DNA of 64,000 nucleotides, from NCBI RefSeq assembly GCF_004135405.1, contig NZ_CP035491.1, forward strand, positions 3,534,001 to 3,598,000. The letters are read 5' to 3'. This DNA comes from Agromyces protaetiae (GTDB lineage: Bacteria > Actinomycetota > Actinomycetes > Actinomycetales > Microbacteriaceae). Under the pieces are notes generated by a model, which saw only the letters and a program-made list of their open reading frames with translations, had not been told where the DNA came from and searched no databases. The position numbers and the translations under genes were made by a program. Of this stretch, positions 1 to 8,041 are shown in pieces. Numbering within the stretch: the first letter of the stretch is position 1; the number at the start of each line of letters is the position of its first letter.

Positions 1-16
1 GAAGGGGAACAACGGG

Positions 17-1201
17 GTGAGCGTTCCGCAAGCACCACGCGTCGCGGTGGTCCTCCGCCACGGACTGAACCCCGACCGCTGGCGGGAGCGGCACGAACGC
101 GGCGAGGTCGTCGACGAGACGCCCTACGGGTACCACCTCGCGGGCGACGAGTTCGACCTCGTCTGGTCGACCGACCACGCGGAGAGCGGCCTCGCGCGAC
201 GTTGGCGGTCCGCCGTGCGGAAGGCGCTCGGCTTCGACCTCGTCCACGTCTGGCGGAACCGCGCGATCATCGCAGGCGCCGACGTCGTCTGGACCCACAC
301 CGAACGCGAGCACCTCGCCGTCGCACTCCTGAAGCGCCTCCGTCCGAACACCTACCGCGCGGCGCTCCTCGCGCAGTCGATCTGGCTGTGGGACGACTGG
401 CCCGACCTTCCGGCCGCGCGCCGCGCGCTGTGGTCGCGACTCCTCCCCGAAGCGTGGATCGAGGTCGTGCACAGCCGACTGAACCTCGAGCGGTCGCGGA
501 CTGCGGTTCCCGGCCGGCGCACGGCGCTCCTGCCGTTCGGCACCCACTTCGCGACGGCGCGGATGGATCGCGCGAGCGCCGCCGCAGGCGCCGGCGCCGA
601 GGCATCCGCCCGCCCTCGCGTCCTCGTCATCGGCAACGACCGCCACCGCGACTGGCCGCTCCTCGTCGAAGCCGCCGCGCGTCGCCCGCAACTCGACTTC
701 GAGATCCTCTCGCTCGCAGACGCGGTGCGGGCGCTCTCCTGGCCCGCGAACGCGACGGTCCGCTCCTTCCACCAGCGGGAGATCGTCGAGACGCGATACG
801 CCGAGGCCGACGTCGTCGCGATCCCGCTCCTTTCGAACGTGCACGTGTCGGGCTGCACGGTCGCGATCGAGGCGCGCTCGGCAGGCGTGCCGGTCGTCGC
901 GACCGACGTCGGCGGCATCGACGACTACCTCGAAGGCGCCGTCGCCGCGCTCGTCCCCGAGGGCGACGTCGACGCGTTCGTGGCCGCGATCGACCGCTTC
1001 CTCGACGCCCCGCGACCCTCCGCCGACGACCTCGCCGAGGCGGCACGCGCAGCCGCCGAGCACGGCATCGAGCACCTCGACTACGTCGAGCGCTACGCAG
1101 CCCTCACGCGCGCGATCTTCGCTGGCGAAGAGCCGCCCGAGCAGGCTTCGAGATTCGAGCGGATGCCTCGGGCCGCCGCCCGAACGGAGGCGACGACATG
1201 A
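17..1201 (+). CDS. GT4-type glycosyltransferase
   Basis: Probable retaining GT-B glycosyltransferase that adds a sugar to a cytoplasmic polysaccharide intermediate. The protein has 394 residues. The C-terminal half carries the donor-binding signature VAIEARSAGVPVV followed by ATDVGG, which is the EX7E-type region of GT4 enzymes. No signal peptide or membrane segment is visible. The GTG start at 17 follows the purine-rich GAAGGGG. The stop overlaps the ATG of the acyltransferase gene (ATGA), so the two are translationally coupled at the head of a five-gene operon reaching 5293. The donor and acceptor sugars cannot be read from sequence. The gene could begin further left, outside the window, but the RBS-like stretch argues against that. 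Confidence 0.85.
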   Translation: MSVPQAPRVAVVLRHGLNPDRWRERHERGEVVDETPYGYHLAGDEFDLVWSTDHAESGLARRWRSAVRKALGFDLVHVWRNRAIIAGADVVWTHTEREHLAVALLKRLRPNTYRAALLAQSIWLWDDWPDLPAARRALWSRLLPEAWIEVVHSRLNLERSRTAVPGRRTALLPFGTHFATARMDRASAAAGAGAEASARPRVLVIGNDRHRDWPLLVEAAARRPQLDFEILSLADAVRALSWPANATVRSFHQREIVETRYAEADVVAIPLLSNVHVSGCTVAIEARSAGVPVVATDVGGIDDYLEGAVAALVPEGDVDAFVAAIDRFLDAPRPSADDLAEAARAAAEHGIEHLDYVERYAALTRAIFAGEEPPEQASRFERMPRAAARTEATT

Positions 1202-1755
1202 ACCCGGTCGACCTCCTGAACGGCGCGCAGCGCGCCCGCGACGCCCTGTTCACGCGCCTCGCGGCACCCGGCTTCGCGCACTTCGGAAAGGGCTCGCGCA
1301 TCCTCTTGCCGACACGGCTCTCGGGCACCGAGCACATGAGCGTCGGCGACAAGGTGCTCATCGGAGCGCAGTCGTGGCTCATCGTGCCCGAGCAGCGCGA
1401 GCCCGGGCCGAACATCGTCCTCCACGACCGCGTGCGCATGAATCAGACCTCGATCTCGGCCGTCGCGCGCGTCGAGCTCGAAGAGGCCGTCGCGATCGCC
1501 CGCGGCTGCTACATCTCCGACCACTCGCACGGGTTCGACGATCCCGACCTCCCCATCCGCGACCAGCCGCTCGGCCGCGTCGCGCCCGTCCTCATCAAAC
1601 GGGGCGCGTGGCTCGGGCAGAACGTCGTCGTGCTGCCGGGCGTCACGATCGGACGCGGAGCGGTCATCGGCGCGGGCAGCGTCGTGCGCAGCGACATCCC
1701 CGACCGCACCGTCGCCGCGGGCGCGCCCGCGCGAATCCTCAGGGAGCTGCCATGA
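1198..1755 (+). CDS. Hexapeptide-repeat (LbH) acyltransferase
   Basis: Left-handed beta-helix acyltransferase of 185 residues, the usual size for WcaF/NodL-like O-acetyltransferases that modify sugars with acetyl-CoA. Hexapeptide-type repeats run through the middle and C-terminus (GQNVVVLPGVTIG, then GAVIGAGSVV), with the closing AAGAPARIL typical of the family. The catalytic-type His lies in SDHSHGF. It overlaps the upstream glycosyltransferase by 4 nt, and its TGA overlaps the next ATG. It therefore probably acetylates a residue of the same polysaccharide. The acceptor is unknown. Confidence 0.88.
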   Translation: MNPVDLLNGAQRARDALFTRLAAPGFAHFGKGSRILLPTRLSGTEHMSVGDKVLIGAQSWLIVPEQREPGPNIVLHDRVRMNQTSISAVARVELEEAVAIARGCYISDHSHGFDDPDLPIRDQPLGRVAPVLIKRGAWLGQNVVVLPGVTIGRGAVIGAGSVVRSDIPDRTVAAGAPARILRELP

Positions 1756-2942
1756 GCCGGGCCGAGGCGCCTTCGACCCACCCGACCCCGACGAGTGCGG
1801 GCGCCGCCGGGGACTACGTCTTCACGTTTTCGTACGAGTCGTACGCCGACGCGAGCAAGCGCGGCATGATGCGCCCGCCCGACCGGCTCGTGAGCCGCCT
1901 CATGACGAGCCCCGACGTGCGGCGGCTGCTCATCGCCGACCCGTTCCGGTCGTCGCGGACGAGATGGGGGCGGGCCATCCTCGACATCGGCAACAACGCG
2001 CCCGTCGACGACCGGATCCGCCACGTCGCGCCCGAGCGTCTCGAGAAGGCCGACCCGACCGACCTCGCCGAGATCGAGGCGACCTACCGCGCGTACGAGT
2101 CGGCGGTGCGGGCCGCGGCCGACACGGCCGGGCTCGTCCGCCCCCGTTTCATCACCGCGAACCCCCTCGTCGGCGGCTTCAGCGCGCTCGACTGGGCCGG
2201 CCCGGCGCTCTACTACGGGCGCGACGACTGGCTGAGTTCGCCCGCGCGCAAGCGCTACTGGCCCGCCTACGAAGAGGCCTACCGGCGCATCGCCGCGAGC
2301 GGCCGCGCGGTCGCCGCGGTCTCCGAGGAGATCATCGAGCGCATCGCACCGACCGGCCCGCACGCCGTCGTGCCGAACGGCATCGACCCCGACGAGTGGC
2401 TCGGCCCGCAGCCCGAGCCTCCGTCGTGGTTCGCGAAGATCCCCGGCCCGCGCGCGGTCTACGTCGGCACCCTCGACTCGCGGCTCGACACCGAGGGCCT
2501 CTCACGCCTCGCGACGAGCCGCCCCGACCTCCACATCGTGCTCGTCGGCCCGCGCCCCGACCGCTCGTACCTCGCGGAGCTCCGAACCCACCCGAACGTC
2601 CACGTGCACCGCGACGTCAAGCGCCGCGCGATCTCCGCGATCCTGCGCAACGCCGAGCTCACCCTCCTGGCGCACCGCCGCACGCCCCTCACCGAGGCGA
2701 TGAGCCCGCTGAAGCTCTACGAGTACCTCGCCGCAGGCCGGGCCGTCCTCGCGACCGACCTGCGTCCGGTGCGGGGCCTCGGCGACCGCGTGCTCGTCGC
2801 CGACTCGGTCTCCGACTTCGCCGATCTCGTCGACCCGGCGCTCGCGCTCGGGATCGAGTCCGAACCCCGACGCCGCGCCTTCGTCGACGAGAACGCGTGG
2901 TCCGCCCGGCACGAGCGCATCCTCGCCCTCCTCCGCACCTGA
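1752..2942 (+). CDS. Glycosyltransferase, TuaH/GT4-like
   Basis: Cytoplasmic GT-B glycosyltransferase of 396 residues. The N-terminal half (FTFSYESYADASKRGMMRPP) and the mid-protein NGIDPDEW resemble the TuaH-like group. The C-terminal donor domain shows AVYVGTLDSRLDTE, then MSPLKLYEYLAAGRAVLATD with the conserved acidic residue of the nucleotide-sugar site. It starts at ATG 1752, overlapping the acyltransferase stop. A 54-bp gap with GAGGAG just before 2997 separates it from the next gene. Transfer specificity is not inferable. Confidence 0.85.
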   Translation: MSRAEAPSTHPTPTSAGAAGDYVFTFSYESYADASKRGMMRPPDRLVSRLMTSPDVRRLLIADPFRSSRTRWGRAILDIGNNAPVDDRIRHVAPERLEKADPTDLAEIEATYRAYESAVRAAADTAGLVRPRFITANPLVGGFSALDWAGPALYYGRDDWLSSPARKRYWPAYEEAYRRIAASGRAVAAVSEEIIERIAPTGPHAVVPNGIDPDEWLGPQPEPPSWFAKIPGPRAVYVGTLDSRLDTEGLSRLATSRPDLHIVLVGPRPDRSYLAELRTHPNVHVHRDVKRRAISAILRNAELTLLAHRRTPLTEAMSPLKLYEYLAAGRAVLATDLRPVRGLGDRVLVADSVSDFADLVDPALALGIESEPRRRAFVDENAWSARHERILALLRT

Positions 2943-2996
2943 ACCCGAACCCGCACGCGGCCCCGCGCCGCGACCGATCCCAGAGGAGTCCCGCAG

Positions 2997-3980
2997 ATGC
3001 CCGCACGCGGAACCGCGACCGACGACATCCTGCTCGTGTGCTCGGGCGGCGGGCACCTCCGACAGCTCGCGGGGTTCGTCGACCGCATGAGCATCCCGAT
3101 CGAGCGGCAATTCTGGGTGACGTTCGACAACCAGCTCAGCCGGTCCATCCTCTCGGGCCGCCGCGTGCTGCACATGCCGTTCATCGGGCCACGCGACCTC
3201 CGCCACTTCTCCGAAGCGCTCTGGCACTCTCCCGGCGTGTTCCGCGAGCGGCGATTCGCCGAGGCGATCAGCACGGGGTCGAGCCCGGCTGTCGCCTTCC
3301 TCCCGCAGGCGGCGGTGCGAGGCATCCCGTCGTACTACATCGAGAGCGCCGCCCGGGCGGACGGGCCATCGCTGACGGGCAAGCTCCTTGCCCGGATCCG
3401 CCCGATCCGGACGTTCACGCAGTACCCGTCGTGGGCCGACGGGCGGTGGCGGTTCCGCGGGTCGATCTTCGACGAGTTCGAGCCGTTCGGACGGCCGCAG
3501 GCCGCGCGCACGCCGCGCACGGCCGTCGTCACGGTCGGCACGCAGGAGGGGTATCCGTTCGAGCGGATGCTGCTGGCGGTGAAGCCGCTCGTCGCGGACT
3601 TCGACGAGGTGCTGTGGCAGACGGGCGATGCGGATGTCTCGCGGCTCGGCATCGACGGCGTCGCGAGCCTGCCCCACGACGACCTGGCGCACGCGATCGA
3701 GCATGCCGACGTCGTGATCTCGCACGCGGGCGTCGGATCGGCGCTCACCGCGCTGCGCGCGGGCAAGCATCCGATCCTCGTCCCTCGCGAGGCCGCGCAC
3801 GGCGAGCACGTCGACGACCACCAGGTGCAGATCGCCCGCGAGCTCGAGCGTCGGGGCCTTGCCACCCTCAGAGCGGTCGATAGACTTGCATACATCGACC
3901 TCGAGACGGCAGCCGGCCGTTCGGTCGGGACGACGACGCCGCCGCCATTCGAGCTACACGACCCCGCGGGAGTGCATTGA
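2997..3980 (+). CDS. Fused PssD/PssE (Alg14/Alg13-like) glycosyltransferase
   Basis: A 327-residue GT28-type enzyme in which the acceptor-side and donor-side halves are fused. In EpsE/EpsF, PssD/PssE and Alg14/Alg13 these are usually separate subunits. The N-terminal half starts with ILLVCSGGGHLRQL, the Alg14-like glycine-rich motif. The C-terminal half shows AVVTVGTQEGYPFERML and then HADVVISHAGVGSALTALRAGK, the Alg13-like UDP-sugar site. It probably adds the second sugar to a lipid-linked primer at the inner membrane face. An RBS (GAGGAG) precedes ATG 2997. The stop overlaps the TTG start of the next gene. Confidence 0.85.
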   Translation: MPARGTATDDILLVCSGGGHLRQLAGFVDRMSIPIERQFWVTFDNQLSRSILSGRRVLHMPFIGPRDLRHFSEALWHSPGVFRERRFAEAISTGSSPAVAFLPQAAVRGIPSYYIESAARADGPSLTGKLLARIRPIRTFTQYPSWADGRWRFRGSIFDEFEPFGRPQAARTPRTAVVTVGTQEGYPFERMLLAVKPLVADFDEVLWQTGDADVSRLGIDGVASLPHDDLAHAIEHADVVISHAGVGSALTALRAGKHPILVPREAAHGEHVDDHQVQIARELERRGLATLRAVDRLAYIDLETAAGRSVGTTTPPPFELHDPAGVH

Positions 3981-5293
3981 CAGAGCTGACTCGTCGGGAG
4001 ATCCTCGGGATCGCGGCGACGGTCGCGGTCGGGGCAGCGGCGACGGCGGTCGTGACGACGGTTCCGCTCTGGTCGCCGTGGCCGCCGCGCAACCCCGACG
4101 AGCCGTATGCGGGTCCGACCGGCAATCCGCTGCCGACGCACAGCGCGCCGCCGGCCGAGCCGACCGCCGAGCCGACCGTCGCGGCGCCCGCGACGGGCTC
4201 TCCCGTGGGGCGCCCCGGCACGAGCGTGCGCCCCGTGCTCGCGACGTCGTACGGGCCGAACGGCACGCACTTCCCCGTCGAGGTTGCCTGGCCCGGCGAG
4301 AAGTTCGAGCACGATTACGTCGTCGACGCGGACTGGATCGTCATCGCCCGCGCCCTGCAGAGCCTCGAGCCCGAGGAGGTCGCCGCGGGCGTCGTGATCC
4401 GCGTGCGCCCCGGCACCCTGCCGGGCGGCGGCGACAAGTCGTCGTCGACCGTCGCGCTCGGCAGCGTCGGCAACCCCGCGTGGACCCGCAATGTGCTCAT
4501 CTGCCCCGAGAAGGGCTACGGCACGGTCGTGATCGACCGCGCCGGGATCCGGCTCGACCAGTGCGCGCGCATCTCGCTCTTCGGCTTCGTCTCCGAGGGC
4601 GGACTCGCGATCACCCGCTGCCTCGAGCTCCAGATCGGCTGGGGCCGGTTCGCGTCGGCGAACGTCACGCGCGGCGGCCGCAACATCGCGTTCTACGAGG
4701 TCATCCTCGGCTTCCGCCGCAACGACGACGACACCGCGGGCGTGCGGCCGACCGAGACGTACGAGATGTCGGGCATCGCGCGGTACGGGTGCGTCTACGG
4801 CCCGTCGGTGAAGTCCGAGGCGAGCGGGTCGCACTGCGACACCGTGCAGATCGAGGGCACGAGCGAGCTCATGTTCGGGCCGTTCACGAGCGTCGACTGC
4901 GTCGACTACGGCTCGTCGAACGCCGCCGAGCTCCTCCACACGCGGCTCGTGTACGCCGAGTACCGGCACTGCCTCATCCTCGCGGGCCAGCTGCCGTGGC
5001 AGGTCTTCCCGCTCCAGCCGGGCGACTACGCGGGCGACCCCAACGCGTTCGCGGGCGGATGCCTCGATGTGCGCCTGTACGACTCGGTCGTCGCGGGCGC
5101 GGTGGGCCGCATGGGGTTCACCGACGTGCAGAACACGCGCTTGAGCTACTCGCCTCAGGGCTCGCAGCAGCCGGCGTCGGGCAGGTGGAGCGTCGACGGG
5201 AGCGTCGCCGGGTGGGGCGCCGGCCAGATCATGGGCATGCAGGCCGTGCCCGACTACGAGCCTGCGACGCTCGCCGCGCTGTGGAAGTGGTGA
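3977..5293 (+). CDS. Exported protein, probable beta-helix fold
   Basis: Protein of 438 residues with no named family that I recognise. The N-terminus reads TRREILGIAATVAVG, a twin-arginine pair before a hydrophobic segment, so it is probably exported or membrane-anchored. A Pro/Thr/Glu-rich linker (about residues 40-75) follows. The rest is rich in short beta-strand and turn motifs (VVIRVRPGTL, GTVVIDRAGIRL) suggesting a parallel beta-helix, as in polysaccharide lyases or glycan-binding proteins. The start is TTG 3977, overlapping the upstream stop (TTGA). As last gene of the glycan operon it may bind or trim the exported polymer; that role is inference. Confidence 0.65.
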   Translation: MTELTRREILGIAATVAVGAAATAVVTTVPLWSPWPPRNPDEPYAGPTGNPLPTHSAPPAEPTAEPTVAAPATGSPVGRPGTSVRPVLATSYGPNGTHFPVEVAWPGEKFEHDYVVDADWIVIARALQSLEPEEVAAGVVIRVRPGTLPGGGDKSSSTVALGSVGNPAWTRNVLICPEKGYGTVVIDRAGIRLDQCARISLFGFVSEGGLAITRCLELQIGWGRFASANVTRGGRNIAFYEVILGFRRNDDDTAGVRPTETYEMSGIARYGCVYGPSVKSEASGSHCDTVQIEGTSELMFGPFTSVDCVDYGSSNAAELLHTRLVYAEYRHCLILAGQLPWQVFPLQPGDYAGDPNAFAGGCLDVRLYDSVVAGAVGRMGFTDVQNTRLSYSPQGSQQPASGRWSVDGSVAGWGAGQIMGMQAVPDYEPATLAALWKW

Positions 5294-5319
5294 GCGCGGA
5301 GAAGGAGTCGTGAGCTCTG

Positions 5320-5377
5320 CGGTGGGTTCTGCAGGCTGCGGCGAGGTCTGCTCCACCGTTCCGTGCAGAACCCACCG
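5320..5377. terminator. Bidirectional hairpin between convergent operons
   Basis: Perfect 14-bp inverted repeat, CGGTGGGTTCTGCA at 5320-5333 and its complement at 5364-5377, with a 30-nt loop. It lies between the plus-strand glycan operon ending at 5293 and the minus-strand operon ending near 5394. There is no T-run, as is common in high-GC actinobacteria, so termination is inferred from position and symmetry. Confidence 0.6.
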
Positions 5378-5393
5378 TTGAGTGTACCGGGGC

Positions 5394-7151
5394 CTACCGC
5401 GGGGGCGCGGCGTCAGCGCTGCTCGCGGTCGAGGTAGCCTTCCTCTTCGCGGACGACGGGTTCGTCGGCCGCGGCTTCGGAGAACGTCTCGGGCTCGAAC
5501 GGGGTCGTGAGCGGGAGGCCGCCGCGGGACGGGTCGCGGATGGGCTCGGGGTTCTCGACGTCGACGAGGTCGCCGGCGGGGAGGCCGACGCCGTCGACGG
5601 TCGCCCGCCCCGAGGCATCCGTCGAAGCACCCGTCGACGAGGCCGCGGCCGAGACATCCGCCGCCTGGCCGCCCTCCCCCGCGCACCGCGCTTGCTCCCG
5701 CGGAGCCGCTCGACGAACGACCACAGCGCGCGGAGGTCGGCCCGGTAGCCGGGGATCAGGAAGAGCGGCGCGATGAAGAGCAGCGCGAAGCCCGCGCCGA
5801 TGAGGATGTCGAAGATCGCGAGCGTCGGCACGAGGAGGTGCGACATGCCGTAGGACGCCCCGAACGCGATGAGCGCCATGATCGCGGGGCGCACGAGCGG
5901 GGCGGCGATGTCCGAGCCGCGCACGAAGGTGCCCTTGATCGCCCAAGCGAACCCCGGCACGAGCAGGAGGAGCGTCAGCGTGCCGTACGTGATGACGAGT
6001 CCCTCGAGCCCGCCCCACCAGATGCCGAAGAAGTAGCCCGCGATGACGAGGGGGCGCGCGAACAGGTCGTACACGAACTGCCGGTGCGAGTGGCCGAGCG
6101 AGATGTACACCCACGTGCGGAGCCGGCCGATCGCCTGCCCGAAGCCCGCGATGCAGAGCAGGGCGAAGAGCGTCGCGGCCGTCGACCAGTTCGGACCGAG
6201 CAGCAGCAGCACGAGCGGGCCCGCGACACCCGCGGCGACCGCGTAGGTGGGCAGGGTCAGGTAGCCGATCGCGAGCGCGGCGGTCCGGATGTACCGGCGA
6301 TACCGGTCGGGTTCGGCGCGAAGCGTCGACAGCACGGGCAGGGCGACGCGGCCGAGCGGCCCGTTCATCTGCTGCAGCGGCAGGAGGAACAGCGCGTACG
6401 CGCGCGAGTACTGGCCGAGGGCGGCGGGGCCGAGCTGGGCGCCGATGATGACGTTGTCGAGGTTCTTCTCGGCATAGCCGAGGAGCTCGGCGCCGAAGAT
6501 GCTGCCGCCTGTGCCGAGCAGGCTCCACGCCTCGCGCACGATCTTCGGCGGCCCCCACTTCGGCCGCACGATCGCCCACAGCGCGATGAGCCGCAGGAAG
6601 AACTGCGCACCCGCCATCGCGACGAGCGCCCAGAACCCCCACCCGGCGAGCGCCGTCACGATGCCCGCGACGACGCCGACCGCCATGGTCGAGATGTCGA
6701 GGGTCGCGAGCATGCCGAAGCGCAGCTCTTTCGTCGCCTTCGCCTGCAACGGCATGACGAGGCTCGAGAGGAACACGCCCGGCGCCATCAGGATCGTGAC
6801 GCCCGCGAGTCGCGGCTCGTTGTAGAGGAGCGAGATGAGCGGCGCGCACAGGGCGATGATGACGCCGAGGACGGCGCCGATGCCCGCCGAGAGCCACAGG
6901 AGGCTCTTCCACACCTGATCCGAGAGGTTCTGCGCCTGGATGATCGCGCCCGTCATGCCGAAGTCGCGCACGAGCTCGGCGACGCCCATCACGGCGCCCA
7001 CCATCGCGATGAGGCCGAAGTCCGCGGGCGTGAGGAGCCGGGCGAGCACGACGGTCGAGATCGTCTGCAGGAGCGCCCGACCCCACAGTCCGCCCATCGT
7101 GTAGACGACGCCGCGCGTCGCCCGCTGCGCGAGGTTCTGCGCCTGGCTCAT
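5394..7151 (-). CDS. Wzx/MOP-superfamily polysaccharide flippase (3' frameshift)
   Basis: Polytopic inner-membrane flippase that moves lipid-linked repeat units outward. From ATG 7151 the protein starts MSQAQNLAQRATRGVVYTMGG and carries about 12-14 hydrophobic segments up to residue ~490, as in Wzx/MATE-fold family proteins. The last ~95 codons as read are Arg/Ser-rich and implausible. The +1 frame from 5680 down to a stop at 5413 instead encodes an acidic tail ending EEEGYLDREQR. One extra G in the G5 run (C5 at 5676-5680 on plus) would join the two frames, so the real end is probably 5413. The start overlaps the GT2 stop (ATGA), in one operon with the polymerase-like gene. Confidence 0.85.
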   Translation of the reverse strand: MSQAQNLAQRATRGVVYTMGGLWGRALLQTISTVVLARLLTPADFGLIAMVGAVMGVAELVRDFGMTGAIIQAQNLSDQVWKSLLWLSAGIGAVLGVIIALCAPLISLLYNEPRLAGVTILMAPGVFLSSLVMPLQAKATKELRFGMLATLDISTMAVGVVAGIVTALAGWGFWALVAMAGAQFFLRLIALWAIVRPKWGPPKIVREAWSLLGTGGSIFGAELLGYAEKNLDNVIIGAQLGPAALGQYSRAYALFLLPLQQMNGPLGRVALPVLSTLRAEPDRYRRYIRTAALAIGYLTLPTYAVAAGVAGPLVLLLLGPNWSTAATLFALLCIAGFGQAIGRLRTWVYISLGHSHRQFVYDLFARPLVIAGYFFGIWWGGLEGLVITYGTLTLLLLVPGFAWAIKGTFVRGSDIAAPLVRPAIMALIAFGASYGMSHLLVPTLAIFDILIGAGFALLFIAPLFLIPGYRADLRALWSFVERLRGSKRGARGRAARRRMSRPRPRRRVLRRMPRGGRPSTASASPPATSSTSRTPSPSATRPAAASRSRPRSSPRRSPKPRPTNPSSAKRKATSTASSADAAPPR

Positions 7152-8041
7152 GCGCCCGCCCGTCTCGTCGTCTCGTCGCGGTTCCACGCGATCGCGGCGG
7201 TCTCGGCGTGGGCGCTCGCGCTCGCGTTCGCGCTCGCGCTCGCGAGCATCCGCTCGGCTCGCCGATGCGCGGCGAGGTAGACGGCCGTGTAGACGGCGAA
7301 CCCGGGCCAGAGCGACGGATGCCTCCACACGCGCCCCGCGAGCGACCGCGCGCCCCGCGCGGCCGGTGCCGCCGCGAGGTCGGGATACCGCATGGCCAGC
7401 TGCCGGTTCCCGGCCGCGATGCGCGCGTTGCGCGCGACGAGCGAGCGGATGCTCCGTGGCGCGTCGACCTCGAACCGCAGGTCGGCCGCGGCGAGCCGCT
7501 CGGCGGGGGCGAAGAGCTGGCGGACATAGAGGTCGTCGGCGATGAGGTCGGGGAAGGAGCCGAGGCGGTCTGCGCCGCCGCGCGTCAGCAGGTACACGCC
7601 CGATCCGACGTGGGCGTCGGCGCGGTAGTCGGTGAGCGCCCACACCCGGTAGTACTGGCGCACCCACCACGACGGCGACGGCCGCACCGACAGTGCCGGC
7701 GCTGCGGCGAGCACGCCTGGATCGGCCTCGACGCGCGCGACGAGCTCGTCGAGCGTGCGACCCGACACCGTGACGTCGGCGTCGACGAACACGACCGGGA
7801 AGCACTCCGCCCTCGCGAGGCCCGCGTTGAGGGCGGCGATCTTCGACGGGACATCCAGCTCGATCACCTCGACCCGCTCCCCGTGGCCGCGCGCCTTCGC
7901 GGCCGTCGCATCGCTGCACCCGTTCGCGACGACGACGACCCGCGCCCCGTCGCCGTCGCCGTCGAGGAGGTTCCGGAGCGCTGCGTCGATGAGCGCCTCC
8001 TCGTCGTGGGCGGGGACGACGACCGTGAACGCGTCGCTCAC
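7148..8041 (-). CDS. GT2 glycosyltransferase
   Basis: GT-A inverting glycosyltransferase of 297 residues. The N-terminus FTVVVPAHDEEALIDAALRNL is the family opening. VVFVDADVTVSG carries the metal-binding DXD-type motif, and IADDLYVRQ supplies the acidic catalytic region. The C-terminus is Ala/Ser-rich (ASASANASASAHAE). GTG 8041 overlaps the stop of the polymerase-like gene as GTGA, and its own stop overlaps the flippase ATG, so co-translation is likely. It probably acts on the lipid-linked intermediate before flipping. Confidence 0.87.
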   Translation of the reverse strand: MSDAFTVVVPAHDEEALIDAALRNLLDGDGDGARVVVVANGCSDATAAKARGHGERVEVIELDVPSKIAALNAGLARAECFPVVFVDADVTVSGRTLDELVARVEADPGVLAAAPALSVRPSPSWWVRQYYRVWALTDYRADAHVGSGVYLLTRGGADRLGSFPDLIADDLYVRQLFAPAERLAAADLRFEVDAPRSIRSLVARNARIAAGNRQLAMRYPDLAAAPAARGARSLAGRVWRHPSLWPGFAVYTAVYLAAHRRAERMLASASANASASAHAETAAIAWNRDETTRRAGA

